A stretch of DNA of 64,000 nt from Glandiceps talaboti (lineage: Eukaryota; Hemichordata; Enteropneusta; Spengelidae), in the NCBI RefSeq assembly GCF_964340395.1, contig NC_135560.1, positions 4,050,998 through 4,114,997 on the forward strand. Reading direction: 5' to 3'. The notes beneath the pieces are model-generated. The model worked only from the letters and a program-made list of their open reading frames with translations. It did no database searches and was not told the DNA's origin. How positions within the stretch are numbered: the first letter of the stretch is position 1; each line of letters starts with the position of its first letter. This document shows, one piece after another, positions 1 through 13,714 of the stretch. Made by a program: the position numbers and the translations under genes.

Positions 1-35
1 CTCTGTATTACAAGTTTAAGCAAGGAATGCGTTTG

Positions 36-440
36 AGCTCGAGCTCGAGCACGGCAAGCAGCGCGTCACGCATCGAAGCGTCAGCTGTACATGTCGCGAG
101 CGAACTAAGCGTCGATTTTGCATGCACCATGATCATGTTCCATTAAATCATTACAGACAAAATCTATCCATATAGTTTCTTTTCCTTTATTCTTTTTTGG
201 AGTCTTCCATATTTATATAAACTTTTTCTGCGATTATTAAAAATGTTTCATTTTTAAAAGACCGGAAAGTGTACAAATACATACCCAAAATAACAAATAT
301 GTGTAGACTTGTATAATGAGTTTATTAAAATAAACTACAAATAAAGAAGTAAGTATGTAAATGTGACTCATAGCTAACTTGGGCCTTTATTACCTGGATA
401 TCATTTTTGGGTTTCACCAGAATTGTTGCCTCATGCCCCT
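36..440. repeat. 400-bp direct repeat, copy 1
   Basis: Matches 981-1382 closely, from GAGCTCGAGCACGGCAAGC to GTTGCCTCATGCCCCT, with a few substitutions and small indels. No coding potential was recognised. Confidence 0.9.
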
Positions 441-980
441 TGGTAGGACACTCTGGTGTTCTTTTTCGTCGTAAGATTGAAACCACATCGCCCTCGTTCA
501 CGGACGCTTTCTGTTTCGGGCAAACTTACGCGTTTTTGTTTACTCAGTCAAATGATGTTGTTACGTTTTCTCTTTCATTCAAAGGTATATTTGGAGAGAC
601 ACAGATATGATGACTAATGTTTAATGATTATTTGTACGTAATTTTATGAAAATAATATAGACCAGAATCAACTGTGTGTTTGAGCCTACCGCAACTCTTC
701 GCACCAAATATTGATTAAACCAAGATATTATCAATTGTGTTTTTGTTTATATCCCTCGCAAAAGACGCACCGTTTCGGAGCTCCAGTTCATATAATATGC
801 TGTTTCGGCAATCTGTTTTACTGTCCCGCAAACGCCACAATGTACTGAAACATGCGAAATATATACCTCACCACAAGAGGGCAGCAGGTGGTATCGAGCT
901 TCGAGCGAAAATTCATGGGTCACATGTTCGATTTGAAGCGTCCTGATTGGTTTATTCGATGTCGTGTCCTGCCCCTTTTA

Positions 981-1382
981 GGCTCGAGCTCGAGCACGGC
1001 AAGCAGCGCGTCACGCATCAAAGCGTCAAGTGTCGCGAGCGAACTAAGCGTCGATTTTGCATGCACCATGATCATGTTCCATTAAATCATTACAGACAAA
1101 ATCTATCCATATAGTTTCTTTTCCTTTATTCTTTTTTGGAGTCTTCCATATTTATATAAACTTTTTCTGCGATTATTAAAAATGTTTCATTTTTTAAAAG
1201 ACCGGAACGTTTACAAATACATACCCAAAATAACAAATATGTGTAGACGTGTATAATGAGTTTATTAAAATAAACTGTACAAATAAAGAAGTAAGTATGT
1301 AAATGTGACTCAAAGCTAACTTGGGCCTTTATTACCTGGATATCATTTTTGGGTTTCACCAGAATTGTTGCCTCATGCCCCT
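981..1382. repeat. 400-bp direct repeat, copy 2
   Basis: Second copy of the repeat at 36-440, about 945 bases downstream in the same orientation. The 540-base spacer (441-980) is unique and has no recognised gene. Confidence 0.9.
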
Positions 1383-1679
1383 GATCTGATCACCCCTAAA
1401 TGTATGAGTTGGAATGGGGCTCCGAAAATGGACAAATACAGTACTTTTATAATTGTTATACTCACACTTTAAAGCAATTCTATGTTTACCCCTAATGACT
1501 AGTAATGTGCATATTAACAGCCCAATTAACTTGTCTTGAGCAAACTTATATCTGCTCATCTCACGACACTTTCAAAAGAAATTTTAGAGAAGATGTTAAA
1601 GCATTATTACCAAAAATTCTATTTTGAGACCTAATTTGCATATTGAAGACTCAGTCAATTTGTCTTCAACAAAAAATTG

Positions 1680-2101
1680 TACCCATGTACAGATATTGAA
1701 TGGTTACCTATGACAAAACTGTTATCTGCCAAGATTAAGTGGAATATTTAGTTTCTAACAACTTACAATTACATATTTGATACATCTTAGTTTTGTTAAA
1801 AGTCTTCGAATTCCCATAAAAAGTCAAGTTTTCGCTCAAATTCGATTCTGCAATGCATATGAATAAAAAAAAAAATTGATATGTTGTTTATTATGTTGCC
1901 TACATACTTCATTGTATGAGAGACAAAGCTGTCTAAAACTGTGCCAGTGTGTGTTACCCTGTAAGGGTAAAATCCATTGTGACAATATCACTTAATTCCA
2001 TGGATGGAAACTGATACATCTGATGTGAACAAACTGTTATTATTCGTTGTACAATGTTTTGTATTTGCAGCAAGGATGAACTATCAGAATTCTTTAAGTT
2101 A
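1680..2101. repeat. Dispersed repeat, copy A
   Basis: Matches 13715-14155 along its length, starting TACCCATGTACAG and ending GAATTCTTTAAGTTA, with a small insertion in copy B. Probably a mobile-element fragment of unknown class. Confidence 0.88.
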
Positions 2102-2398
2102 GGGTGACCTTTTTTGTTTGTTTCTCACCTCCAGTGGAATAGTCAGGTGGGGCGGGCGGACGAAATAAAAAAACAAGCGACCTATCGGTCAGAATAGCTC
2201 CGCTGTTCTTTTTAGTTTTTATTTTGGTAGCGATGTAATAAAGTGGTTAGTGGTTTCATATGATGTCTCACTATAAAACACATTTTACACAGAAAGTTGG
2301 TAAAATATTGTTCTTTTATACCATAGTCACCATTTTATAAAAAAAATTACTGATATGAAAATTACACAAAATCTCAGAAAAATAATGATTGGGAAATG

Positions 2399-2400
2399 TG

Positions 2401-2436
<36 letters not shown>

Positions 2437-2438
2437 TA

Positions 2439-2470
<32 letters not shown>

Positions 2471-2471
2471 G
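2399..2471. repeat. CA microsatellite
   Basis: (CA)n with rare AAAC and TACA interruptions. Confidence 0.95.
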
Positions 2472-4040
2472 GATTTTGAGGTTGGCTATAAATAATTCCA
2501 GTGCCTTACAGCTTTAACCCTGGAAAATTTTAATAATGAATGAAATAAGCTAGAGATCTAAAACAATTTTGAGGCAATTAGAAGTTCAATTTTCTAACAA
2601 ATTTACCAAAACCACTGTCCATAAGCTTATTTGTCAACAACATTCAACTTGTAGTAGACATAACATCGTCAAATATTTAAATTTACGGAGTGTCTTGTGA
2701 CCTGCGCCTGTCAGCAGACTCGGCCAATTTTTTTCATCATTCCATTGTATTAAACCTTGTACTTGACATTTCGTAATATTTATAATTCTCAACAAAATAC
2801 CTCAACATGTTTCACCTCGCTCGTACTCAAAGCAGCCCCAGTATGATCACTGACATGACTATACAGAACCATTTCGGATTTACACGTAAAACGGGGAAAG
2901 ATACCCAAACATAATGCAAAGTCTGAAGCCAAATTAAAGTTGTAATTATTTTAATTATTTTTACTTGCCAAATATTTGCATTTTGGAATTAGCAAGACAT
3001 GTTCATGTCATTTACATCACAGATAACTAACACTAGTTATCTGTGTTTATATGTAAACTGTCGGCCAATAAACAAAGTTTGGTCGATTCACTGTACGTAC
3101 TGCGCATGCCTTATGGCCTTGGCATGCCTTGCTTAGCAAGTTGTCTTCATTCGAGACTGTCACTCCAAATTGCACGACAATATAGAATTAATCACAAGTT
3201 ACATGTTACCTGAAAACATCAAACTTTTATAGTGGGTCTGAAGTGTGATTTTAGTGAGTACCAAGAACTCCCACGTTGTGGAAAATTGCCCGGTCAGACG
3301 AAGCCAGCTTCAACTTCCGGGTCATATCAGTCGTTTTCTACCGAAAATTCTTGAACGGTCCGGACCGTTACACAACGATCCTACTAAATTTACTTGCCAT
3401 GGTTATTTAAAACACATAAAAATCCACCTTTTTGTGAAATTTGTCAACTTTCCGGTCAGTATTGAGGAAACTATGACTCGAGCGAAAACCGGGTCGAAAT
3501 TTCAAGGCCTCAAGTATATGTCAAGAATTCGTCGGAAAATCGGTATTCCTAAATGTAATGCCAACATTTATTTTGCTGGCACGAAAGACGAGTTGTCAGT
3601 TGAGGTTTAGGCGTTTTCAGTATCTAAAATGGGGGACTCTAGTGAAAGTTACGGCGAGTTAAAAATACCGAAAAATAAGGCCCGTGAGCAGCCATTCAAA
3701 GTGTAAACAGTCACAGGATAGATGTATGCAAATGAGGATGTTGCGGACTGGCTGATTATGTAGAAGGGGTGCCGAATTTGGATTTGAAGTTTGCAACCCT
3801 GTTTCGAACAAAGACTTGTCATTTGGGCGCCCAATGCGTAGAATTATGAGTATAGCACATATTACATTGCCTGTTTGACATCAATAGTGTCTTTTGAAAA
3901 GTGGCAGTTTACTTAAAGTCTCGTCGACTGATTTCCAATATGGCGTCGGTCACAATGCTCATTAACATATTAATTTTTTTGTTAAATTACAAGAAAAAAA
4001 TCATAAAAAATAAAAATGAAGATGTGCTGACTTGAAATTA
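2472..4040. other. Gene-poor stretch with one unrecognised open frame
   Basis: A 121-codon + strand frame at 3245-3610 (MILVSTKNSHVV...) has no recognised domain, no signal peptide and no clear splice context; it could be a decayed element fragment or chance. Nothing else was seen. Confidence 0.4.
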
Positions 4041-4041
4041 A

Positions 4042-4275
4042 TAAATCTGAGTAAGCTACCCCCTGCGCATCAACACACCAGATATCAAAGCAATCTGACA
4101 AGTTGTATTTGAGGAGATGATGAAAATGTCATTTTTTGAAATTTTTTTAATAAAAAATTGAAAATGGCACAGATCAACTTGGCATGAACAAATCTGAGTA
4201 GCCTCCCCCCAGGGAACATGCACACCAATTATTGAAGAATTCTGACTGTCGATTTCGGAGAAGATGATGAAAATA
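4042..4275. repeat. Two diverged copies of a roughly 150-bp repeat
   Basis: Both copies carry AAATCTGAGTAgcCTaCCCC and end GAGAAGATGATGAAAAT, the second about 150 bases after the first. Confidence 0.7.
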
Positions 4276-4280
4276 TAAAA

Positions 4281-6110
4281 ATTTGACGCACACCAATGAT
4301 TCCACCTATACTCTATACCTATACACACCTATACCTAAAGCTACGCTTTCAGCTTTCGCTGACAGTGGAGCTAAATAGGGGACAAGAAAACAAATCTGTA
4401 TTTTTTCAGTTCTATTCTCTGTCCTTTCTGTCCTGTCAGTCTCTCTACAACTTCCTTTCTCTTCTCGTTATTGAATCCTTGTTACTGGTCTCTTTCCTTC
4501 ATTTTAGCAGGGTTGACAAGTCCGTAGAACAACTTTGTAAGAAGATAATTACTTATCATCCTGATGGGTGTATATCTGTAGCCATGAAATATTGTGTGAT
4601 TTTATCAGGAGTACTAATACATTCGTCCTATTAATCAAAGTGGCATTGACATCGCTAACAATTTTTTCAAGTTATCCAATTTGAAATTTAGTATGTAACT
4701 TTTTGAAACACTTACGTGATTGTCATCAGTGTGCTAGATGAATTTTCATTTATACAAATCATTACTTCTATGAAACATTTCTCTTCAGTGTGAACTTGTC
4801 AAAATAGATAACATGTAAACATTTCTAGAACTCAGAACCCCTTTGGGATTTACTGTTTAAAAGTAATTAAAAGTAATAATGTAAACATCGGAATGTCTTC
4901 CAAGGTCATGTATGTCATGGTGTTCTGCCAAGGTTTCCAACAAGTGGGGACAAAGGCCCTTGGTTGCAAAAGTGGTGTCATTTGACAGGGAGTGGGGTCA
5001 ATTATTATTGTCTATGAAATATTCATATTGATTATCTCAGACCACTATAGAGACACTGTGGTCTGAGATATTCCATTACATATAGACCATTACCTAACTA
5101 CATAAAAAACTTCCATTCACAATAACAGTTCCCAGTAAGCTATTTTTTGAAACAATTGTGTACTACACATTACACCTTAGAAAAAGAAGGCAATTAAGAT
5201 TATGTAATTTTAAGTCATTTCAACAGAGTATATTATATATTGTTTAGAACGATTGGACAGCCAGGTAGTCACAATTTTTAATCTGAATAACAATGAATAG
5301 CAGTGCTAAAATTTATAATTCCCAATTTTCAGACGACAACGCGACGAACAACTTCAAAATAAGTCAGTGAACATATGATTGAATAAAAACTTTGAGAAAT
5401 CCTAAACTTGTAACCACTTGTTTCATTTTTAAAACTGTTCGTACACTGATGTGTTTATCATTCCCTCTTCAAATTCATGACATTTTGAATAAAAAAAATC
5501 CCTGACTTTAAAAAGTACCAAGTGTGAACGAAAAACTTACAAATAATATAGTCAAACAAACTTTAAAATAATTTATTTTTGATCAATTACCGTTACTGGC
5601 TGTGTATCATGATTTGGTCCTGCTATATCAAATGACAGCATTAGTTATATACCGTAAACTTGATACGGAAAGCTCGTGACATTAGGTGTCCTTGAAACTC
5701 AGAACTTGAATCTTTAACTAAAACTATCAACAACGTCAAAGTTGGAATGCTTTGTAAATACCACTGTAATTATTTTCTGATTTGCACAACAAGTTCATTC
5801 TTCATGTCTGACCGGGCGCACATGCATCGGCCGTCTATAGTGGCCATGCCAGTGATCACGCATTGATTCAGTGCCCAACATTCACATGTGTAACTGTCAA
5901 CATCATGCAACACGATCCCCTAACACAGCTTTTTCGGAATCAAAATACACATGTACTCATATCGCGAGCAAACGTGAAACTGAGATGACTTGGAGAACGG
6001 GCGCGGTTACATATACTTTCTAGGGAATTGCATAACATACATGTATATCCATGGCCGATACATGTGTTTGACCTAAAACCTGTTGTTCTGTATCTCTTTG
6101 TAACGTCGTT
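4281..6110. other. AT-rich gene-free stretch
   Basis: No convincing exon. It includes a 12-bp perfect hairpin at 5034-5069 (ATCTCAGACCAC / GTGGTCTGAGAT). Open frames here are short and look like chance. Confidence 0.5.
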
Positions 6111-6111
<1 letters not shown>

Positions 6112-6154
<43 letters not shown>

Positions 6155-6229
6155 AAAGATTCAGTTTTCTTCATCGTACATTACAGTATAGCAAGTATAG
6201 TATAGTATAGTATAGTATAGTATAGTATA
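6112..6229. repeat. TTG trinucleotide and TATAG pentanucleotide microsatellites
   Basis: (TTG)n at 6112-6153 and (TAGTA)n at about 6186-6229, with 30 unique bases between. Confidence 0.9.
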
Positions 6230-6659
6230 TGACAAGTTGAGAACTACACGACACGTCTGTTTACATGTAATACAGGCTTCAACATGTGCCTTAGTAGGAG
6301 TACGTTGCATTAGACTGGTTAGTACCTTGCCCTACCACGTGTCCTACCCCAACCCGAATTAGCAATTACGATAGTATGTGCATTTCACCTGTTTCTATTT
6401 CAATCGTGCACAATGAACCAAGAAACACAACACTCTAAAAAATATACACACCATACTTGCCAATGGTCATCACAATAAACTTTACCGATGCAACGAACGT
6501 TTTGAAGGCCAGCAGTAAATGTAACTGGTTCCCTGACCAATTTAGTAGTTCCCCGCTTGTGGCTCATGATCAAAGTAAAATCGAAAATTGTGTTTGAACT
6601 GATATAAAGAAGGCAAGTCAGCTTCATGATGATATTTTTTTTGAACAATAATGCGTAGT

Positions 6660-6850
6660 CCGATTGTTAGTCTATCAGCTAGCCCTCGGATGTTCTTCCG
6701 ATAAAATACGACACACAGCCGAACAACGCTATCGAGGATGGAACATCCGAGTGTTCGGGCAGGCCCTCACATGCGAACTTCGTTCGCTTATAGTTATAGC
6801 ATCGAAAGAAAGCCCGAACGTCTAGCAGCAAGACTATCCGATTGTCTGAT
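6660..6850. repeat. Inverted-repeat-rich segment
   Basis: CTCGGATGTTC at 6685-6695 is the exact complement of GAACATCCGAG at 6741-6751, and the flanks share further words such as CCGATTGT and CCGAAC. It looks like a small foldback element. Confidence 0.5.
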
Positions 6851-6851
6851 A

Positions 6852-9576
6852 GTCAAGCAGACTACCGAGAGTTGATTGCTTTTATTTTGATACATAGCAT
6901 GTATCATTGTCGAAATCAACATAAAAAGACACAACGCTGTACTGATGTTGCAATTCAGTGTTGCCATTGTTGCGTCTACCTGGATCATGGCAAACACTGG
7001 TTCATATAACATATATGGACACAACACTGTACAGTCAATACGTCAAAACAAAATAATAAATACAAGATAAAACAAAAATAAGACATTCCTAGCCATAGTT
7101 CTCTTCAGCATGTTCAATTTAATTTTACAAGACAAAAATAGTCATAGACGATACACCATGCCACATGTACAGTGAGTCTTCAGTACACGCACGGGACGGG
7201 AAGTTTTTTGAAAGACAACGAAAATGCTTCGTGTCACTCTGTGGATGGTAATGAACCCAATCAAGAGAAAATAAAATAAAGTGAGTACATAGTTTTCAAG
7301 GTGGCTGGTTATTAGACAAAACTAAAAAGCCCAAAGTGTAAAATAAGATATCTTGAAAATATTTGACGATTACGCGGCAAAACAAGACTAGCAATTTTAT
7401 CACGAGCGAAAGTGTTCTTGGTGAATTTAACCCTTGACCTATTTCGTCGAAGGAAACGAAGTCAGTGTGACATCTCAAGCATGATCAACAACGTTTACAT
7501 GAGTAAGTACAACTAAATGTTGTCTAAAATTTAGTGGAAGAGAAATTCTGTTGATCAGACACATACTATTTTCAAATTCTTACAACATCTTGACGATAAG
7601 AAGCAAATGTGACACTGACAGACAGGCTAGTAGTCCGTCCGTACACCATACAGGAGGCACAAACATAGCATATGTGCATCTGGTTGACTGGGATTGATTG
7701 TGATCACGTAATATTTAGCGCTAACTTTATGCTGTTGCTTCCAAATATACTGCAATCTTTCTAAACTAGTCATGGAAATTGCCAGAAACCTGATAATTGA
7801 ATATGTTACAATAATAAATTCCCTTACTTTCAGTTAAATTTTCTGATGGAAGCAACACATTTAGTGTGAAATCTGATAAGCGACATTGATGGGTACAGTG
7901 ACGTAATTCGTAAACAAATCTAACGTTGGTAACTATTATTTCTGTAAATGATCCTTAAATATCAAGTACACCTGTCTCCATAGCAAACAGCAATCTGAGG
8001 CCAAGTTTTGCCACGAATGGATACATCATTTGACTCCACAATAAAAGAAGCACGGCAATAGCTCAAAAACCTGGCTCAAATTTTATAACACTCGCACAGC
8101 TCAGAGCGCCTGCAGGGGTCGGGAAAAAAATCGATAATCTTTTCAGTAAACTTTGCAACACTATATAGTCAAAATATTTGTACCTGTCAATGTACTGCTG
8201 CATAGTAGAAATACTACTACTAAACACTTCATGGAATAATATAATTACTTTGGACTGTACACTGTATTACATTATGTTACATGAATTTGCTGAACGGCCG
8301 TATAGTATAGATGTGGGAATAAATAATATATGTTTCAGCAACATATATTACATAATGTACCCAATGGCATGTACAGCTTTTGAATGGTTACTTATCGTTA
8401 AAAATCGTTCTCAAGGAAGAGTCATATGCTAGAAAACGGGATAAAGGGAGAGTAAGGTCACATTTTATTTTGACACATTATATCGTCAAATCTTGTATTA
8501 CTGTTGTGAGTTTTGGCATTCCATCCCGGCCACATCTATTAGGGTGTGGGTTAAGTTTAGGTACTGTAATATCAGACCATATCAATCATATCGCTGCTGA
8601 AAACGATGTAGGGAATTAATTGGCAGTTGCGATGAGAGGAGAGAAATGGATGTCACAGGAGTAAAACGGAAAGAGTTTGGTTTTGTTTGTTTGTTTGTTT
8701 CAATTGCGAACGCCGTATCTTGTCCAATCAGAATGTCACTTCCCGATGACCTTTAACGTGAATGTCATGATGTTTAACGTTACATATCAAATACGATATT
8801 TCGCGCTAAACGTCATCAAGGACGATTCATTTGAGCATAAAGATATGATAAAAGTAGACATTGTTGCCCGATATTATTCTTCATTCAGCCAAGGAAAATA
8901 CTCATGACCTAAGGGGCCCTGTCAGTACGAATCGTTCAGATGAGTAGTGACATAATATGATAGAATTCTCACATAGTAAAATATAATCGTACATCTTCAA
9001 CTTCAAGCACAATTCATGAAAAAACGGAGATTTGGAAGTTTTCAATCATATTCGAGCACTAGACAACCGATGACGTAGACACGGGTTGTTGTGACATACA
9101 AGGACCAGGGTATATAATCCATATCTTCTGTTCAAAGACAATAACTTGGTAATATCATAACTAGGCAATGCCCATAAGCTCGCGCAGGGTAGATTCATTT
9201 GTGACCGGCTGCCTGGGCCAGGGTTCGTACAACTGATTTGGGTCATTTTCCAGGGGTGTTGAGAATCAATATTTATTTTATTGAATGTCAGAATGACATC
9301 TAATTCTCTGACATGGACTTCTCGAGAAGTAAAGGAAGTCAACACTCTATGCAGTTGTTGGTTTAAGATTAATATTGTTCATTTTCAATCAGCCTACTTA
9401 TCATAGACTCTCCACCAACGTTGGTCTTTGGACAAATGTTTGTTGACATGTTGTCGAACATCGCGATTTCTCAATTCAACTCAATGATTTAGGATCGATA
9501 ATTGAATTTTTTACATGTTCTAAAAAGAATAACTACATTACTATGTTTGTTGGTGCAGTAACATTCGACAATATAA
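6852..9576. other. Gene-free stretch
   Basis: Short open frames on both strands show no domain, no codon pattern and no convincing splice context. A TTTG tetranucleotide run lies near 8680. No RNA gene was recognised. Confidence 0.45.
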
Positions 9577-10424
9577 ATGTCAAAACCGCACTTCCACAAC
9601 CTGGAAATTCAACTGCGCTATGTCATCAGTGGTCCGTATCGCATACCGTACGCCAAACTTCCAAATAGTGAAACAATTTCTACTAGGGGTACAGTGATGC
9701 CTCGATACTCGTTACAATGTTACGATAATCATGCCAACAGGCCCACTGTTAGAATATTGCAATGCATGGCGTCACCTGATATGACCAGGGGCATGAGGCA
9801 ACAATACGGTAGCGCGTGGAGAATGCACATAGTATATGGAAGGCGCATGCGTAGTCACTACGCGCCGCAATGGCCAAAGCATCCTTGGGAGAACCACCAA
9901 TTTTTGTCGCATATTGTCGCATAGTTTATACGACGCGCATGCGTACTAGTCATTGAGCCGAAAAAGTTACACCAACCACATGCAATTATAGTTACACATA
10001 GATTTATGCTGTGTACTTAGATACTCTGAGAAAAGATATACATGTTGTCATCATAGATTCCTGATTAACACGTACATATAGAGAAATAAACAAATACGAA
10101 AACCAAAATAATAGTTCTTGAACTTCTCAAATGATGATATTCAATTATATTAAAATACTGATATACTAATTTCACATTTAGACAACATGTCAAAAACACG
10201 CATAGGGTTGGTCGGGAGGTTACTTTGGAAATTTGGCTTTTTTACTGGGTGTGGTCACCTGCTATGGCCATCGAAGCTGACGGAGAGGTCAGTTCACATG
10301 AAAAAAAGCTATGCATCACCCTGCTGGTACAAACAAGTTTTACTTTTATTAGAGAAGTCATGTAGAAAAGTCTTCTAACAAGTACTTGCCCAGGGGATAA
10401 ACTTCTGGGACAAGTAAAAGGCAT

Positions 10425-10690
10425 AAATAATAATAATGAAAATAATAATAATGTACGGTTCTTATACAGCGCTTTCCCACGCTGTGCTCAAAGCACTTTT
10501 ATTACCCCTGGCTCGGATCAGAACGGCACAACGGCCCTTTAGTCGTCCTCAATTCCCCGGACGCATACAATCCATTGCAAATAATACTTATACAATTATG
10601 TTTTACGAGAATCCGGGAACAATTTTCTATGCTAGCCTAGTACAGATCACCCCAAGGACAATGGGTTGTAGTAAGGAGATGTGACTCTTT
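10425..10690 (-). mobile_element. LINE/SINE 3'-end fragment
   Basis: Read on the - strand it gives GTGCTTTGAGCACAGCG...AAGCGCTGTATAAGAACC followed by ATT repeats, the usual tail of CR1/L2-type elements in invertebrates ('AAAGCGCTxTATAAxxxxx(ATT)n'). Confidence 0.65.
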
Positions 10691-10699
10691 ATTGAGAGA

Positions 10700-11423
10700 C
10701 TGTATATGTTATAAATCTTACTAGAGAATGCTATTTATATATTGGTATATGGTACGTCAGACATTAAGTTGCTCCCCATTTATAGGAAAGAGCATCCAAA
10801 CTATAGTAATAGTTCACGTATTACTTGTCAAGACCTGAACTGGTTTGAATTCCTATTGTATATGAACACAGCTTCACGCGATAATACAGAATTAAGAACT
10901 GTTGGGGTGACCTCACGGTCCAACAACTAAACAGAAGCATCATATTGCAAAGTGACCACTCAAAATGTATATAATTGTTTATATTATGTGTGGATGAATT
11001 TCCTCCAGGCTGAACTTCTCTACGCAATGTTCATAATATGTGAATAATTTTGATATTTCGGTAATATTTAGACAAAATGTCCAATTTTCCCATCCATGCA
11101 TTTATAGTCGAGATATAAAGAGAGAATAAAACATAGTATCCTTCCCTTCCTAACAGGTAAGAGTTCATTTGGGTTCCCTTCTAGCATCTATTTTCCATGG
11201 GGACTTATTACGTGGGCTTACGATTTGATTACGGGATGGGCTGTCTTGATACAGGGTGAAACAAAGAAATGGGAAAAATATGAATTTTGAGTGGTATATA
11301 GAGTTGCAGTAATTTTTGCCATGTCCTACAATGACAATATGTGGTGTTATCGTTTGATTACATGGTGGATCGTTTTGATGTAGGAATATATAAGAAAAGT
11401 AGGGGAAGTTGGGAAGGGTATAC
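10700..11423. other. Gene-free AT-rich stretch
   Basis: No exon, RNA gene or repeat family recognised. Confidence 0.4.
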
Positions 11424-12067
11424 TAGAGAGTTTCGGCTGCACGTTCAACGTGTACGCGAACGCGCAACTCACTCACAATCATGTTCGCGTACTGGTCAGC
11501 AGTGACCTAATTTTTCTTCGGCTAGCCGTTTACATGGAGGTTATATGAGCGCAATGACAATAACCGTATGGCTCGGCATTATGACAAGACAAATAATTAA
11601 GCAAATATATTTACTTGAATAATCTCGTATTTTGACAATAAAATCACCCTGCAGTATCTTGACGATTGCAGCGACAGTCATCATCATACCCCAGCACAAT
11701 ACATCGTGATTTCTGTGCAAAATCAGTTTTCTGTGCAAAATCAGTTACATGAAGGCAGCCACAGATTCAAGGCTGCATTTTAAATATGTTACACGTAAAA
11801 CAAAATTACTGAGGTGTATTATGTCGTGAAGGGTCAACTTGCTAAAAGCATCAACATTTTTTATTATATTAGTGTTGATTTTACAAAAAATTTAAAAAGA
11901 AATTTCAAAATGTTTTATACTTAAGTGTAGACAGCTGTCGCTACGTTCGAAACACCCGCGAAACTTGTCAGTACGCAGAGAAGTAGGTCAAAATTGCGAC
12001 ATAGTAGCACAAAATCTCCTACGTCACACGTGCGCGCACACTTTGAACGTGTAGACGAAACTCTCTA
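11424..12067. mobile_element. 644-bp non-autonomous DNA element with about 35-bp terminal inverted repeats
   Basis: The left end TAGAGAGTTTCGGCTGCACG and the complement of the right end TAGAGAGTTTCGTCTACACG match, and the match extends through GTTCAACGTGTACGCG with a few changes. The interior has no transposase. Target-site duplication is not clear. Confidence 0.78.
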
Positions 12068-12159
12068 CTGATTAAGAGTATAGACATGGGAATGCATATT
12101 ATATGCTGCAATTTGTAGAATTGTCATGTGGAAGGTTACAATCAACTATAGTCAGGGTC

Positions 12160-13030
12160 GTATTGATATTGAGTGAAAGGTCTATGTGACAGAATGGAGA
12201 CATGATTTAAAAGAAATTGGTGGAAACAAATGTACTAGAGAGTGTATGATAATGCAGGAAATTGCTGAATTTCGATAAATGAGCCAGAATATCAGAATCA
12301 AGGCTGAAGGTCAATGTCTCAAAATAAAGTTTGACATTTGAATGTAGTCTCTAGCTATGTATTAAGTTTGAGTTATGTGGTAAATCATGATTATTCACTA
12401 CAAATATGGTTGGCATTGGGAAAAATTACATGCGCACCAAAACTATTGTTTCTGTATACTTCTTTTCTTCAATACTACTTGAAAACATGATTTGAAAGAA
12501 ATTATCAATATGTAAACATTACGATGTGTCGGCGATGTTCACGCAATTGACTTGATTTTGATACTTAGCAATGAAGGTCAAGGTCAAAAGTCAAGGTCTT
12601 AAAAATATCTTGCATTTGATAATATGGGTTAGACACTTGACTGGAGTCTCTATGCATTACATGTTTTAGTTAAGCAATAAAAAAATGATTTTTAACTATA
12701 ACTATGGCTTCCATTCAGTAAAGGTGATATGAGCACCTAAAATAATGCGTGTATTGAGTTCTTTTCTTCATTAAACATGATTTAAACGAAATTGGCAATA
12801 TGTAAGTACTACAATGTGTCTGTGATAGGCAGTGATTGGCTTGATTTCGATAATTGACCCTTAAGGTCAAGGTCAAAGGTAAATATCTCAAGATAACTTG
12901 CAACTGATTATATGGGTTAAACACTTGAATGGAGTGTCTGTGTATTACAGTTTTTGAGTTATGCAGCACATATTGATTTGTAACTTTAAATATACGGCCG
13001 CCATTTAGTCAAATTTGCATATATCGCAAA
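12160..13030. repeat. Three diverged copies of an approximately 288-bp tandem repeat
   Basis: The anchor CATGATTTRAARGAAATT recurs at 12201, 12486 and 12776. Units also share TCAAGGTCAAAGGT-type words and 'GACACTTGAATGGAGT'. The array runs almost directly into the GGAC minisatellite. Confidence 0.82.
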
Positions 13031-13124
13031 ACAAAGTGACATACATATGTACCACATGATATGTCACCTATGTGACAGGTATGAATAAAATGGCATCCTG
13101 CTTGTCTAAGAAATGACTTATTAT

Positions 13125-13430
13125 GGACGGACGGACTGACGGACACACAGACGGACGGACGGACGGACACACAGACGGACGGACGGACGGACACACAGAC
13201 GGACGGACGGACGGACACACATACGGACGGACGGACGGACACACAGACGGACGGACGGACGGACGGACACACAGACGGACGGACGGACGGACACACAGAC
13301 GGACGGACGGACGGACACACAGACGGACGGACGGACGGACACACAGACGGACGGACGCACGGACACACAGACGGACGGACGGACGCACGGACACACAGAC
13401 GGACGGACGGACGCACGGACGGACGGACAG
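13125..13430. repeat. GGAC/ACACAGAC minisatellite
   Basis: Blocks of 3-5 GGAC tetranucleotides separated by ACACAGAC, repeating every 36-40 bases. It is open in several frames on both strands (Arg-Pro-Ser-Val or Asp-Gly-Arg-Thr runs), which follows from repeat composition and is not evidence of a gene. Confidence 0.95.
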
Positions 13431-13714
13431 AGCCCATTGTTATTATACCCTTTTTGGGATGGGGGAGGGGAGTGCTAAAATGTCTTGCTTTGCACAACTA
13501 TCCCCGTGACTGGCGTAGTTGTGCATACATTAGTGAGGAACTCTGGCATGCTTAAAGTCCTCGGTATAGAGGGATTGCAAAGTTGTATGCAGGTGTACAT
13601 TCTGTACTTAAAATTGCTACCTTTATAAGATATGCAAGTACATTTGTTATGTGTTCTGAAAGAATTATGAGATTGTGATATACATATCTTTAAATCACAC
13701 CATACAATGTACTA

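Noticed and set aside
13009-13509. Arg-Pro-Ser-Val or Asp-Gly-Arg-Thr repeat proteins on both strands
   Set aside because: These are translations of the GGAC/ACACAGAC minisatellite in several frames at once.
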